Shown: one piece after another, positions 8,460-18,071 of the stretch | Numbering within the stretch: the first letter of the stretch is position 1 | Layout: each line of letters opens with the position of its first letter | Assembly: GCA_947647735.1 (NCBI GenBank) | Contig: CANSLJ010000001.1 | Span: 124,001-188,000, forward strand | Length of the DNA stretch: 64,000 nucleotides | From: an uncultured bacterium | GTDB lineage: Bacteria; Bacillota; Clostridia; Lachnospirales; Lachnospiraceae | Direction: 5' to 3' | The notes under the pieces: model-generated | What the model was told of the DNA's origin: nothing | Seen by the model: only the letters and a program-made list of their open reading frames with translations | The model's database searches: none | Made by a program: the position numbers and the translations under genes

Positions 8460-10709
8460 ATGGTTACGGTAAATGAGAAAGACATGGTTTTTCACCTGAG
8501 TAACGGACGGATCAGTTATCTGCTGTATGTGATGGAGAGCGGAGCGCTGGGGCATCTGTATTTTGGAAAGGCGCTGAACCCGAATGGAAATTATTCCCAT
8601 ATGGTTGAAAAGGCGCACCGCCCGATGACCACCTATATAAAGGAAGGGGATCTGTACACCTCTTATGAGCATTTGCGTCAGGAATACCCCTGCTACGGCA
8701 CTTCCGACTACCGTTATCCCGCCCTGGAGATCCAAGGCGGGGACGGAAGCCGCATTTGCAATATCCAGTATCAGGGCTATGAGATCAGAAATGGCAAACA
8801 GGCGCTGCCGGGGCTTCCGGCGACCTATGTGGAGGATGAAAACGAGGCCCAGACGCTACAGATTACATTAAAGGATACATGGAGAAATCTGGAAGTGGTG
8901 TTATCCTACAGCATCTTTCGGGATGTGGATGCTGTTGCGCGGAGCGTGCGCTTTGTGAACCTCGGAGAGGAAACCTTTTTTTTGAACCGGGCGATGAGCA
9001 TGAGCGTGGATTTCGCGGACGCGGATTACGAGAGCGTACAGCTCTCAGGCGCGTGGTCGCGGGAGCGCGCGGTGAAGGTGCGCGAGCTGGACGCGGGGGT
9101 CACGGCTGTTTCAAGCACGCGCGGAAATTCCTCGCACCATCACAATCCATTCCTTGCCCTGAAGCGGAAGCACACGACAGAGCAAAGCGGTGATGCCTAT
9201 GGATTCAGTCTGATTTACAGCGGGAATTTTCTGGCACAGGCGGAAGTTGACAATCACAGCGTGCTGCGTGTGATGCTCGGTATCAATCCGTTTGGATTTC
9301 AGTGGAAGCTTATGCCGCAGGAATCGTTCGTCACCCCGGAGGCTGTCATGGTCTATTCGCCGGACGGCTTAAACGGGATGAGTCGTCAGTTTCACCGGCT
9401 CTACCGCCGCAGGCTGGCGCGGGGCTTCTGGAGGGACAGGGAGCGGCCCGTTTTGATCAACAATTGGGAGGCTACGCTGTTTGACTATGTGGAGGAGGAT
9501 CTGCTGCGCTTTGCGGAGAAGGCAAAAGAGTGCGGTATCGAGATGTTTGTTCTGGATGACGGGTGGTTTGGCTCGCGGTGCAACGACAAGAGCGGGCTGG
9601 GTGACTGGAAGGCAAATCGCACGAAACTGCCGGAGGGCATCAAGGGCCTATCCGAAAATATTGAGGCGCTCGGGATGAAATTCGGACTCTGGTTTGAGCC
9701 GGAAATGGTAAATAAGGACAGCGACTTTTTCCGCGCACATCCCGACTATATCCTACAGACACCGGGACGCAGCCAGTCACACGGAAGGAACCAGTTTGTG
9801 CTGGATTTTTCACGAAAAGAGGTGGTGGATGCGATCTACGAGCAGATGTATGTGATTTTGCGTGACGCAAAGATCAGCTACATCAAGTGGGACATGAACC
9901 GCTCAATCAGCGAATGCTATTCGGCTGCTTATCCACCGGACCGGCAGGGCGAGATTTTCCACCGCTATATACTGGGTGTGTACGATCTTCACGAACGGCT
10001 TTTGCGTGCGTTTCCGGAGCTTTTGATCGAATCGTGTGCGAGCGGCGGGGGGCGCTTTGATGCGGGAATGCTATACTATGCGCCGCAGGGCTGGACCTCG
10101 GATGATTCCGACGCGATTGAGCGCCTGAAGATTCAATATGGAACGAGCTTTTGTTATCCGCTCAGCTGCATGGGCGCGCATGTCTCAGCATGTCCAAACG
10201 GTCAGGTCGGGCGTGTTACCCCGATTGAGACACGGGGGAACGTGGCGTATACTGGCGCATTCGGATATGAGCTGGATCTGAACGGATTAAGTGACGCGGA
10301 ACTTGAAACGGTAAAGGAGCAGGTCGCTTTCTATAAGAAAAACAGACGGCTGATCGCAACAGGAGATTTCTACCGGCTGCTCAGCCCCTTTGAGGGAAAT
10401 TTCGCAGCGTGGGAGATTGCGGCGCCGGACGGGACGCGGGCTCTTGTGACGGTGACGCGGATGCTAAGCGAGGCGAACGGACCATACAGGCGGCTGCCGC
10501 TGCGCGGCCTGTATGCAGAAAAGGAGTATCACATCCAAGGGCGCTACAACGCCTACGATGCATACGGCGATGAGCTGATGCAGTACGGGCTGATTTTAGA
10601 GGATAAGTCGTCAGGGCAGATCATTGACGGAAGCGGCGGATGTGAAGATTTTCTGTCTGTTTTGTATGAGATCACGGAAAAACAGCGGGATGCCGGTTCG
10701 GTGATCTGA
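8460..10709 (+). CDS. Alpha-galactosidase, GH36 family
   Basis: A 749-residue intracellular glycosidase that hydrolyses terminal alpha-galactosyl units of raffinose-family sugars, melibiose or similar oligosaccharides. GH36 hallmarks are visible in order: DDGWFGSR, LWFEPEMVNKDSD, YIKWDMNRSISE (Asp of KWDMN is the expected nucleophile), and SCASGGGRFDAGML followed by WTSDDSDAIERL (acid/base region). The length matches the roughly 730-750-residue tetrameric GH36 enzymes. There is no signal peptide, so substrate must be imported; no transporter lies next to it. The start at 8460 is preferred because AAGGAGAGG sits 4-12 bases upstream; an earlier in-frame ATG at 8409 lacks a site. A convergent AraC-type regulator lies downstream. 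Confidence 0.92.
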   Translation: MVTVNEKDMVFHLSNGRISYLLYVMESGALGHLYFGKALNPNGNYSHMVEKAHRPMTTYIKEGDLYTSYEHLRQEYPCYGTSDYRYPALEIQGGDGSRICNIQYQGYEIRNGKQALPGLPATYVEDENEAQTLQITLKDTWRNLEVVLSYSIFRDVDAVARSVRFVNLGEETFFLNRAMSMSVDFADADYESVQLSGAWSRERAVKVRELDAGVTAVSSTRGNSSHHHNPFLALKRKHTTEQSGDAYGFSLIYSGNFLAQAEVDNHSVLRVMLGINPFGFQWKLMPQESFVTPEAVMVYSPDGLNGMSRQFHRLYRRRLARGFWRDRERPVLINNWEATLFDYVEEDLLRFAEKAKECGIEMFVLDDGWFGSRCNDKSGLGDWKANRTKLPEGIKGLSENIEALGMKFGLWFEPEMVNKDSDFFRAHPDYILQTPGRSQSHGRNQFVLDFSRKEVVDAIYEQMYVILRDAKISYIKWDMNRSISECYSAAYPPDRQGEIFHRYILGVYDLHERLLRAFPELLIESCASGGGRFDAGMLYYAPQGWTSDDSDAIERLKIQYGTSFCYPLSCMGAHVSACPNGQVGRVTPIETRGNVAYTGAFGYELDLNGLSDAELETVKEQVAFYKKNRRLIATGDFYRLLSPFEGNFAAWEIAAPDGTRALVTVTRMLSEANGPYRRLPLRGLYAEKEYHIQGRYNAYDAYGDELMQYGLILEDKSSGQIIDGSGGCEDFLSVLYEITEKQRDAGSVI

Positions 10710-10822
10710 CCTCCGGCAGTCTGGAACCCTATATGCATAAAAGAGATGCCGGTGTACGGTGCCGCTCATATCCCGTAAAATCATGCCGGATATTTGTTCA
10801 TTGGCAAAGCGGCTGAGCGATA

Positions 10823-11704
10823 CTAAGGCAGTTCGCAATCGGACTGCGCGAATGGATTAAATCTGCGGCGGTTGGCATCGGTTTTCGACTGTTCCTGTAT
10901 GCGGTACTGCGTCGGGGAGAGGCCGGTGGTCTGCCGGAAAATCTTATAAAAGGATTCCGGTTCCTGATAACCGCAGGAAATGGCAATGCCGGCAACGGAA
11001 AGCTGTGTCATGGACAGCAGATGCGCGGCCTTGGTGAGCCGGAAGTTCTGCAAATATTTCAGCGGGGAAAGTCCGGTGTGCTTTTTGAACAGAGTACTCA
11101 GATAGCTGCGGTTTAAACCGACATAGCGGGCAATCTCGTCAATGCGCACCGCCTCGCTGTAATGGTTCTGGATATAGCGGATGGCGTGCGTGACGTATAC
11201 GTTATCCCCTGAGGAAACGTCAGTATGGTCCTTATTTGCGCCTGCAAGGCAGGAGAAAAACAGGTAGAGCATCGCCGTCTGGCGGTAGAGATCGCCGGGA
11301 GCCGCAGAGTTATGGCCAAGCATATCCATGACATATTTTTCAGGATGCTGCTGCGTGCACGTAAAGATGGGAAATGACTGGGAGATACCGATGGTGCGCA
11401 GGATCTCCTTTGATTTTTTGCCGGAAAAGCCGACCCAGATGTATGTCCACGGCTCATCGGCATCTGACAGGTATACAGTCTGGCAGTCCGGCTCGATCAA
11501 AAACCCCTGTCCCTTTGTCAGCGGATAGCAGTTGTTGTTGGCGAAAAATTTGCCCTTGCCGTCTAAAATGTAATGGATAAGGTAAAAACTGCGGACGGCG
11601 GGACCGAATTTGTGACAGGGTTTTGTGACGGAATAGCCGAAATTGTTGATGTGGAGATCCTCTGACTCCATAGAGGGAAATTCCATAAACAGTGAATTTT
11701 CCAT
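10823..11704 (-). CDS. AraC-family transcriptional regulator
   Basis: About 293 residues. An N-terminal cupin-like sugar-sensing domain (HYILDGKGKFFANNNCYPLTKGQGFLIEPD) is followed by a C-terminal pair of helix-turn-helix motifs (IDEIARYVGLNRSYLSTLFKKHTGLSPLKYLQNFRL and VAGIAISCGYQEPESFYKIFRQTTGLSPTQYR). Proteins of this build (MsmR/RafR-like) activate alpha-galactoside genes, matching the convergent GH36 gene next door. Start choice is uncertain: ATG 11704 gives the usual family N terminus, but in-frame ATG 11722 and GTG 11773 exist and none has a strong ribosome binding site. Confidence 0.87.
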   Translation of the reverse strand: MENSLFMEFPSMESEDLHINNFGYSVTKPCHKFGPAVRSFYLIHYILDGKGKFFANNNCYPLTKGQGFLIEPDCQTVYLSDADEPWTYIWVGFSGKKSKEILRTIGISQSFPIFTCTQQHPEKYVMDMLGHNSAAPGDLYRQTAMLYLFFSCLAGANKDHTDVSSGDNVYVTHAIRYIQNHYSEAVRIDEIARYVGLNRSYLSTLFKKHTGLSPLKYLQNFRLTKAAHLLSMTQLSVAGIAISCGYQEPESFYKIFRQTTGLSPTQYRIQEQSKTDANRRRFNPFAQSDCELP

Positions 11705-11843
11705 AGGCTGCCCTGCTTTCATATTTTTTGTCTGTGCGGCTGCGAATTTGAAGGTGCATACCGTGAATCGCACTCACACAGATGGAATTTTTATTAAGTA
11801 TAGCATGGCCCGAAAATGATTTCAATGAAATGAGGAAAGTACA

Positions 11844-12503
11844 ATGGAACAGCGAAAGGTTAAAAATTATTTTGTGCGCGGTCTGTCAGTAGTGATCGGT
11901 ATTTTTATGGTTGGTATCGCCGTCGGATTTTTTAAGATGGCCGCGCTGGGTGCAGACCCATTTACCGCGATGAATACCGGGATCAGCGGCTGGATCGGTA
12001 TGCAGTTCGGTACGCTTCAGCTCATCGTAAATGGCCTTGTGCTCATGTTAGTCTTTTTATATAAAAAACAGTTTATTGGATTTGGAACGATTTTTAATAT
12101 GATCTTTGTCGGTTATACGGCAGATTTTGTCATGCGGCTTTTGAATACGTGGAGCATCTCGTTTGATACGATGGCTGTCCGTGCAGCGGTATTGGCGGCA
12201 GCGGTGCTCCTGATCTGTATCGGCGATGCGCTCTACATTTCTGCGGATATGGGGATGTCGCCTTATGATGCGGTCGGCTATATCGTGGAAACGCTCACAA
12301 AGGGACGGCTGCAGTTCCGGGCGGCGCGGATCTTCTGTGATGTGATCTGCGTGTCGATCGGGTTTCTGACCGGCTTACAGACGGGAATCCAGTGGCAGAT
12401 CGTCGGCATCGGGACAGTGATCTCGGCATTTTGTACAGGTCCGCTGATTCAGTTTTTCCGGGTGCACTGGAGTGATAAGCTGCTGGCATCCCAGCGGGAA
12501 TGA
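11844..12503 (+). CDS. YczE/YitT-like integral membrane protein
   Basis: A 219-residue protein with about five membrane segments and the repeated family pattern G-x-A-L-G-A-D-P-F (KMAALGADPFTAMNTGIS) and SADMGMSPYDAVGYIV, which places it in the YczE / BCR-YitT group. Family members are found beside many metabolic genes, but their activity is unknown. GAGGAAAG precedes the ATG by about 8 bases. The gene diverges from the AraC regulator, with a 139-base gap between starts, so one control region could serve both. It is followed by an independent promoter at 12529. Confidence 0.75.
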   Translation: MEQRKVKNYFVRGLSVVIGIFMVGIAVGFFKMAALGADPFTAMNTGISGWIGMQFGTLQLIVNGLVLMLVFLYKKQFIGFGTIFNMIFVGYTADFVMRLLNTWSISFDTMAVRAAVLAAAVLLICIGDALYISADMGMSPYDAVGYIVETLTKGRLQFRAARIFCDVICVSIGFLTGLQTGIQWQIVGIGTVISAFCTGPLIQFFRVHWSDKLLASQRE

Positions 12504-12528
12504 TCAGGACGGCGGCTTTCTCAAAATA

Positions 12529-12558
12529 TTGACTAAATTATATCCGCCGCCGTATAAT
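12529..12558 (+). promoter_or_regulatory. Promoter of the methyltransferase gene
   Basis: TTGACT (12529-12534) and a consensus TATAAT (12553-12558) are separated by 18 bases, about 55 bases before the start codon at 12615. No operator-like palindrome was noticed, so constitutive use is plausible. Confidence 0.7.
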
Positions 12559-12614
12559 CAGTAAAGTAAACAATATGAATGCTATCATCGGGAAATACGG
12601 GAAAGGACCATACT

Positions 12615-13340
12615 ATGAACAACCTTTACGACGATAAAAATTTCTTCGAGTCCTATGCGCAGATGGCGCGGAGCAAAGACGGTTTAAAGGCAGCAGGCGA
12701 ATGGCATCAGCTTCAGCTGCTCTTTCCTCCTCTCAGGGAAAAATCTGTTCTTGACCTCGGCTGCGGCTATGGCTGGCACTGCAAATATGCCGCCGGGCAG
12801 GGAGCACATTCTGTTTTGGGCCTGGACCAGAGCAGCCGGATGATCGAAGAAGCCCGGGAGCGCAATGCTGCTTTCAATATTACCTACAGAGTCTGCGGAA
12901 TAGATGAATATGAATATCCTGAGAACAGTTTTGACCTGGTGGTTTCCAATCTCGTTTTACATTATGTCGCAGATCTGGATCCTGTTTTCAAAAAAGTATT
13001 TCAAACACTGAAAAAGGACGGCATCTTTCTGTTTAATATAGAGCATCCCGTCTTTACCGCCGGGATCAACGAGGATTGGATCTACCATAAAGACGGCACC
13101 CCGAAAGCATGGCCGGTGGATAACTACTTTTATCCCGGCGAACGGCAGACCGTTTTTCTGGGACATCATGTCTCAAAACAGCATCATACGATGACACAGA
13201 TATTGATGGGCGTCCTGAATGCCGGATTTACCCTTGAACATATCAAGGAGGCACAGCCCCCTGCAGAAATGATGCATATTCCCGGGATGAAAGACGAAAT
13301 GCGCAGGCCTATGATGCTGCTCATCAGGGCGAAAAAATAG
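12615..13340 (+). CDS. Class I SAM-dependent methyltransferase
   Basis: A 241-residue methyltransferase of the Methyltransf_11/UbiE-like kind. Motif I is VLDLGCGYGWHCKYAA, the acidic end of strand beta-2 is VLGLDQSS, and motif IV is FDLVVSNLVLHYVADLD. The substrate cannot be told. Family relatives in Firmicutes act on small molecules. The start at 12615 has AAGGA 7 bases upstream; an earlier in-frame start at 12579 has none. It has its own promoter, and its TAG stop codon is the first triplet of a long inverted repeat that ends the convergent nucleoside operon. Confidence 0.87.
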   Translation: MNNLYDDKNFFESYAQMARSKDGLKAAGEWHQLQLLFPPLREKSVLDLGCGYGWHCKYAAGQGAHSVLGLDQSSRMIEEARERNAAFNITYRVCGIDEYEYPENSFDLVVSNLVLHYVADLDPVFKKVFQTLKKDGIFLFNIEHPVFTAGINEDWIYHKDGTPKAWPVDNYFYPGERQTVFLGHHVSKQHHTMTQILMGVLNAGFTLEHIKEAQPPAEMMHIPGMKDEMRRPMMLLIRAKK

Positions 13341-13396
13341 TATGGAAACCGTTTCAAGTTTGTCCGCGGACTCTGCTTGAAACGGTTTCCATACTA
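13331..13396 (-). terminator. Long perfect hairpin ending the nucleoside operon
   Basis: A perfect 21-bp inverted repeat (13338-13358 with 13376-13396) encloses a 17-base loop that itself contains the palindrome GTCCGCGGAC. Read on the minus strand it is followed by TTTTTT (13331-13336), so it should terminate transcription from the nucleoside hydrolase gene. The left arm includes the stop codon of the convergent methyltransferase. The arms contain GAAACCGTTTC, which also resembles an operator half-site pair. Confidence 0.75.
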
Positions 13397-13411
13397 TTAC
13401 TTTCTACACCC

Positions 13412-14365
13412 TCAATGACTCAAATCCTGTTTCAACATTTTTTCCAACTTTGCAATTGTCTCAAAAAACCGTTCCTGATATTTTTCCAGATTCACATCCA
13501 GCAATACCTCTGTCCTGTCTTTTGTTCTGTCGCGGTCTCCTCTGAAATCGGCCGCAGTCATGCCGCGGTACGCCGGACTTTCGGTTTCTATTCCGATGTG
13601 GTAATACTTTGACTCAAACAGTTCCGGCCACAAAATATGGAAGACCGGCGTTATATCAAAAATTTCCGAACTGTCCCAGCCCCTCTCTCTGGAATAGTGA
13701 CAGTAAAAATATAACAACTCATACACAAGTTGTGAAACCTTTCCTTTTCCCTTCAACTGTTCCATGGCATCATGAGGAATTGCCGCCTTACGGCAGACTT
13801 CCAAACCGCTCATCACGATCGGAATGCCGCTCTCAAACACTATTTTTGCAGCATCCGGATCATGATAGATATTAAACTCCGCTTTCTCCGTAATATTCCC
13901 GGCATACAGACTTCCGCCCATCATTTCGATCTTCTCGATCTTCGATATCAGTTCCGGATACATTCTGATAAAAAATGCCAGATTCGTCAACGGTGCAAGT
14001 GCAATGACCGTCACCTTTCTATCGCTTTCCTCCAACGTTTTCCGCAAAAACTCCACCGCATGTATCCCAAGAGTCCTGCTCTTTGCCGGAGGCAGAACAG
14101 GGCCGTCCATCCCGGACTCTCCATGCGCCTCCGGCTGTACCTCAAGCGGATAACGGATGGGCCTTGTCAGCCCGGCTGCCACCGGTATAAAACATCCCAG
14201 ATAATCCAGCAGTTTCAGCGTGTTATCCGTCACCTTTTCCACGGTCTGATTCCCCGCCACCGTAGTGATCCCGAGAATATTTATCTTTTCCGGATATGTC
14301 AATGCCGTCATGATCGCGATCGCATCGTCATGTCCCGTATCCACATCAAAAATTACATCTACCAT
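13412..14365 (-). CDS. Inosine-uridine preferring nucleoside hydrolase
   Basis: A 317-residue nucleoside hydrolase that cleaves ribonucleosides to base and ribose. The calcium-binding signature is near the N terminus (MVDVIFDVDTGHDDAIAIMTAL, DxDxGxDD). Further family stretches are ITTVAGNQTVEKVTDN, VIALAPLTNLA, MMGGS and EFNIYHDPDAA. ATG 14365 is chosen over 14377 because AGGATGGG lies 7 bases before it. It is the last gene of the operon, 58 bases after the second permease gene, and is followed by a strong hairpin. Together with the phosphorylase at 19191 it gives the operon both hydrolytic and phosphorolytic routes for imported nucleosides. Confidence 0.92.
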   Translation of the reverse strand: MVDVIFDVDTGHDDAIAIMTALTYPEKINILGITTVAGNQTVEKVTDNTLKLLDYLGCFIPVAAGLTRPIRYPLEVQPEAHGESGMDGPVLPPAKSRTLGIHAVEFLRKTLEESDRKVTVIALAPLTNLAFFIRMYPELISKIEKIEMMGGSLYAGNITEKAEFNIYHDPDAAKIVFESGIPIVMSGLEVCRKAAIPHDAMEQLKGKGKVSQLVYELLYFYCHYSRERGWDSSEIFDITPVFHILWPELFESKYYHIGIETESPAYRGMTAADFRGDRDRTKDRTEVLLDVNLEKYQERFFETIAKLEKMLKQDLSH

Positions 14366-14435
14366 TTTTTCACCCATCCTTCTGCTTTTACAGACGCTCT
14401 ATCCAACAGTTAAACATGTTTTTTCGACATTTATA

Positions 14436-15359
14436 CTACACCTGCCTGTGTTTTTTCGTCGCCGCCACAGAGTAAAAGATCACGCCCAGAAGCACGCCCA
14501 CATAGGGGATCGTGTTGATCAGCTCGCTGGGAAGATCATACAGCAAAAATACATTTGTGATCGCCTGAAAAACAGAGAATATCATTGTGACCACCAAAAG
14601 CGCCACATAATTGATGCCGGCGATTCCCTGGGCGGCGATGCCGATCCATCCTCTGCCTGCCACCATATCTTTGGAGAAAATAGAGGCATAGCCCATTGTC
14701 ATATATGCGCCGCCTATGGCAGCCGTCAATCCGGAAAAGAGCATGGACAATAATTTCATTTTTGTCACGTTAATTCCCACCGACCGCGCCGCCTGTTCAT
14801 TGAGCCCGCAGGCTTTCATCTGCATACCCATCGGTGTCTTGTATAACATGATATAAAACAGTATAAGCAGTATGACTGTCACATAAGTCAACAGATAGTG
14901 TCCCGAGACGATCTCCCCCAAAAACGGAATATCTTTGATCAGAGGAATATCCACCGTAGGCAGCACTTTGGAGGGCAGTGTCCCACTGGAACCTTTGCTG
15001 TTTGTAAACTGGTAGAGCAAAAATACAGTAAATGAGGACGCAAAGGTGTTGAGCGCAATACCTACAAGCAGTGGCTGCGCACCCAAGGACATAGAAAACA
15101 TATAGATCATGAGCGCCATACCGATACCCGTGGCCAGCGCGATCAAAAGTCCTAACGCCGCGCTCTGTGTCCAATAGCTCCCAAGCACCGCCATCAGGCA
15201 GCTCATCAGCATGATTCCTTCCACCGCGATATTGCCGACACCTGTCAGGGAAGCCATATAGGCGCTGAGAGAAGCAAGCAGCAACGGTACCGATACACGG
15301 ATCACCACATAAAGAAAATTAGCCGAAAAAAACGAATTTACAAAATCAGCCCAACTCAT
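14436..15359 (-). CDS. Nucleoside ABC transporter permease 2 (YufQ-like)
   Basis: A 307-residue BPD_transp_2 permease with about eight to nine membrane segments. Family motifs include LASLTGVGNIAVEGIMLM near the N terminus and MQMKACGLNEQAARSVGIN with GGAYMTMGY in the second half. It pairs with the longer permease encoded just upstream; their reading frames overlap by 14 bases, which suggests coupled translation in a fixed ratio. With the ATPase and BMP-type binding protein it makes a guanosine/nucleoside-type importer. Length and gene order match YufQ of the Bacillus yufNOPQ system. Confidence 0.9.
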   Translation of the reverse strand: MSWADFVNSFFSANFLYVVIRVSVPLLLASLSAYMASLTGVGNIAVEGIMLMSCLMAVLGSYWTQSAALGLLIALATGIGMALMIYMFSMSLGAQPLLVGIALNTFASSFTVFLLYQFTNSKGSSGTLPSKVLPTVDIPLIKDIPFLGEIVSGHYLLTYVTVILLILFYIMLYKTPMGMQMKACGLNEQAARSVGINVTKMKLLSMLFSGLTAAIGGAYMTMGYASIFSKDMVAGRGWIGIAAQGIAGINYVALLVVTMIFSVFQAITNVFLLYDLPSELINTIPYVGVLLGVIFYSVAATKKHRQV

Positions 15360-16449
15360 GTTTCATACCCTCCTTCAATAATTTCTTTTCCCGGAATCTG
15401 ACTAAAAAGCGCTGTGAGGAAACCAGAAGTACAAGAATCGCCTGTACGATCGATATGATCTCCACAGGTACATTCGTTGTCAGAGACACAACCTCCGCTC
15501 CCTTTTTCAGGTAGGCTATGCCGAACGAAGCGATCAGAATTCCCACCGGATGATTATCGGCCAGCGTAGCCATCAAAATGCCGTCCCAGCCGAGCCCTGG
15601 CAGATTGGTCCACTGGAACCTGTCATAAAGGCTTAATAGCTCTGTAGATACCCCGAGGCCTGCGATGCATCCCGAAATGAGATGTACGATCATATACATC
15701 GCAAATACATTAATTCCAGAATAATGGGCAAATTTGCTGTTGATCCCGGTGATCCGTATGGAATACCCGAGTTTTGTCCTGTACATCAACACATAGACAA
15801 ATATCGCTGTCAGGATCAGGAAAATAAAACTGATCGTGATCCTTGTCCCGCCGAAAATAACATTAAGCTTTGCACTGTCCTGAAATACTTTTGAAGCTAT
15901 CGCTGCAAATTCCTCATCCTGCAGTCCTGTCCTCTTCAGACAAAACAGTCCCACACCCAGCACAATACTATTGAGCATCAATGTAGATACCACTTCATTT
16001 GTATTGTATTTCGCCTTCAGGAATCCCGTGCCTCCCATCAGGACACTTCCCAACAGGCAGGCCGCCAGAATACACAGCAGGGGATGCAGCGCGCCTCCTC
16101 CTATCTGCTGGATCGCCACCGCGGCGCAGGCTACACCGCATATATAATAAAGCCCCTCCACAAACAGGTTAAACACACCCATCTTAAACAGCAGTGCCGC
16201 CGACAGCCCGGCAAAGGCCACTGGTATCATCATCTCGATCACATTCCCGAAATACCTGAGTTTTTTCACCGGAGCAGTCAAAATAGTAATAAAGTTCTCT
16301 AACGGATGATCCGAGACAAGCGCCAGTACGATAAATGTGATACCCAGTGCGATCAGAATCGATATCAGAATCTTTACGATCTTAAACACAAATTCATTTG
16401 TGATGGATAATTGTTCTTTTAAAGCTTTAAACCTGCTCACAATGCACAC
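15346..16449 (-). CDS. Nucleoside ABC transporter permease 1 (YufP-like)
   Basis: A 367-residue BPD_transp_2 permease with a longer N terminus than its partner and about nine to ten membrane segments. Recognisable parts are FAGLSAALLFKMGVFNLFVEGLYYI, KAKYNTNEVVSTLMLNSI and LGYSIRITGINSKFAHYSGIN. The start is GTG 16449, which overlaps the end of the ATPase gene by 23 bases. A second GTG at 16440 is about as likely, because the same G-rich ribosome binding site lies 9 bases before it. It forms the transmembrane channel with the next gene's product. Confidence 0.88.
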   Translation of the reverse strand: MCIVSRFKALKEQLSITNEFVFKIVKILISILIALGITFIVLALVSDHPLENFITILTAPVKKLRYFGNVIEMMIPVAFAGLSAALLFKMGVFNLFVEGLYYICGVACAAVAIQQIGGGALHPLLCILAACLLGSVLMGGTGFLKAKYNTNEVVSTLMLNSIVLGVGLFCLKRTGLQDEEFAAIASKVFQDSAKLNVIFGGTRITISFIFLILTAIFVYVLMYRTKLGYSIRITGINSKFAHYSGINVFAMYMIVHLISGCIAGLGVSTELLSLYDRFQWTNLPGLGWDGILMATLADNHPVGILIASFGIAYLKKGAEVVSLTTNVPVEIISIVQAILVLLVSSQRFLVRFREKKLLKEGMKHELG

Positions 16450-17989
16450 CCCCCTGCTCCTCTTCCTGCTTTTTTACACCAAGCATGTACAATCCCAGTT
16501 CCTTTTCATCAAATTTTGAAGGATCATCAAAACATCCCGCGATCTTCCCCTCGTACATGACCAGAATACGATCGCACAGATTGATCACCTCATTGATATC
16601 CGCGCTTACAAGCAGTATTCCCGCCCCCTGGTTTCTGAGTTCTATCAACTGCGTGTGAATAAATTCCGCACTTCCTATATCAATCCCGTGAACCGGCTGC
16701 TCTGCGATCAGACATTTCGGCTCGGTGCGGTACTCCCTCGCAACAACCACCTTCTGAATATTTCCGCCGGAAAGACTGTCAATCCTCTGCTTCGCATTTT
16801 TTGTTTTGACAGAAAACTTGTCAATCAGCATCTCAACCTCATTCTGCACATTATTTAAAAGTAAAAACGGTCCTTTGTTCAGGTCTTCCCGCTCATAGAA
16901 TGTGGATATCATATTATCGGTTATGCTGGCAGCTCCCGCTGTTCCATCCTCCATCCGGTCCTCCGGAATATAGGCCAGACCGCTTTTCCGCTTGTCGTAT
17001 ATATTCAAGTATGTAATGTCTTTTCCGTCCACCGCAGTCGTCCCGGTTCCGTAATCGATCAGTCCCGTAATACAGCGCACAAGCTCCGACTGTCCGTTTC
17101 CCTGCACCCCTGCGATTCCCAGAATTTCTCCGCTCTTTACCGCAAAAGAGACTTTATCCAATATCTGCACACCGTTCTGTTCCAGGCTTATATCTTTCAC
17201 TTCCAGAATATTTTTCTTCTCAGATACCTCTTTTCTCAGATGACTGTAATCTTCGACAACCTCCCTGCCGACGATCAGACGCGCCATCTCGTCCAGAGAA
17301 ATTTTATCCGCATCGTAGGTCCCTTTATCTACGCCGTTTCGCATGATCGTCACACGGTCACTGATCCTCTTCACCTCATTCAGTTTATGAGAGATAAACA
17401 GTATCGTGTGCCCGGTTTCCTTAAAATGAGTCAACTGCTGGAACAACAGCTCTGTCTCCTGTGGGGTCAGCACAGATGTCGGTTCATCCAGAATAATGAT
17501 CTCCGCATTCCGATAGAGTGTTTTTAATATCTCCACCTTCTGCTTCTCCCCGACGGACAACTCCGATATCTTTTTTGTCACGTCAATATCAAACTGATAC
17601 TGATCCGAGAGTTCCTGTGTCCGCTTTACCGCCGTCTTGTAATCTGTAAAGATCTTCATCTTTCTCGGTTCGTTTCCCAGAATAATGCTGTCCGCCACGG
17701 TGTAGGACGGAATCAGCATAAAGTGCTGATGCACCATGCCAATCCCTGCATTAATTGCCTCCTGAGAACCCGAAAAACGAACTTCTCTGCCCTTGTATTT
17801 CATTGTTCCGCTGGACGGCTGTTCAATCCCAAAGATAATTTTCATCAGTGTAGATTTTCCTGCGCCGTTCTCGCCTACAATAGAGTGGATCTCTCCTTTC
17901 CGAAAGGAAATGTTAATATCTCTGTTTGCAACCACACCGTTGCCGTATACTTTATCGATCTGATTTAATTCAAGAATATAATCCCCCAA
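16427..17989 (-). CDS. Nucleoside ABC transporter ATPase (YufO-like)
   Basis: About 520 residues with two ABC cassettes in tandem, as in sugar/nucleoside importers. The first cassette has Walker A GENGAGKST, ABC signature LSVGEKQKVEI and Walker B IIILDEPTSVL. The second has a degenerate P-loop (GVQGNGQSE), signature LSGGNIQKVVVAREY and CLIAEQPVHGIDIGS. A TTG at 17989 with AGGAG 9 bases upstream gives the usual family N terminus (GDYILELNQIDKVYG); an ATG at 18034 would add 15 unusual residues and has a weak site. It energises uptake by the two downstream permeases. Confidence 0.9.
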   Translation of the reverse strand: MGDYILELNQIDKVYGNGVVANRDINISFRKGEIHSIVGENGAGKSTLMKIIFGIEQPSSGTMKYKGREVRFSGSQEAINAGIGMVHQHFMLIPSYTVADSIILGNEPRKMKIFTDYKTAVKRTQELSDQYQFDIDVTKKISELSVGEKQKVEILKTLYRNAEIIILDEPTSVLTPQETELLFQQLTHFKETGHTILFISHKLNEVKRISDRVTIMRNGVDKGTYDADKISLDEMARLIVGREVVEDYSHLRKEVSEKKNILEVKDISLEQNGVQILDKVSFAVKSGEILGIAGVQGNGQSELVRCITGLIDYGTGTTAVDGKDITYLNIYDKRKSGLAYIPEDRMEDGTAGAASITDNMISTFYEREDLNKGPFLLLNNVQNEVEMLIDKFSVKTKNAKQRIDSLSGGNIQKVVVAREYRTEPKCLIAEQPVHGIDIGSAEFIHTQLIELRNQGAGILLVSADINEVINLCDRILVMYEGKIAGCFDDPSKFDEKELGLYMLGVKKQEEEQGGVHCEQV

Positions 17990-18071
17990 CAGTCTCCGCT
18001 CCTTCCTTTGTTTATACTCCGGCGGGAAATGCATCTGTACCCGCTTTCCCGCCGCTTCCCGGACTGCTTCC

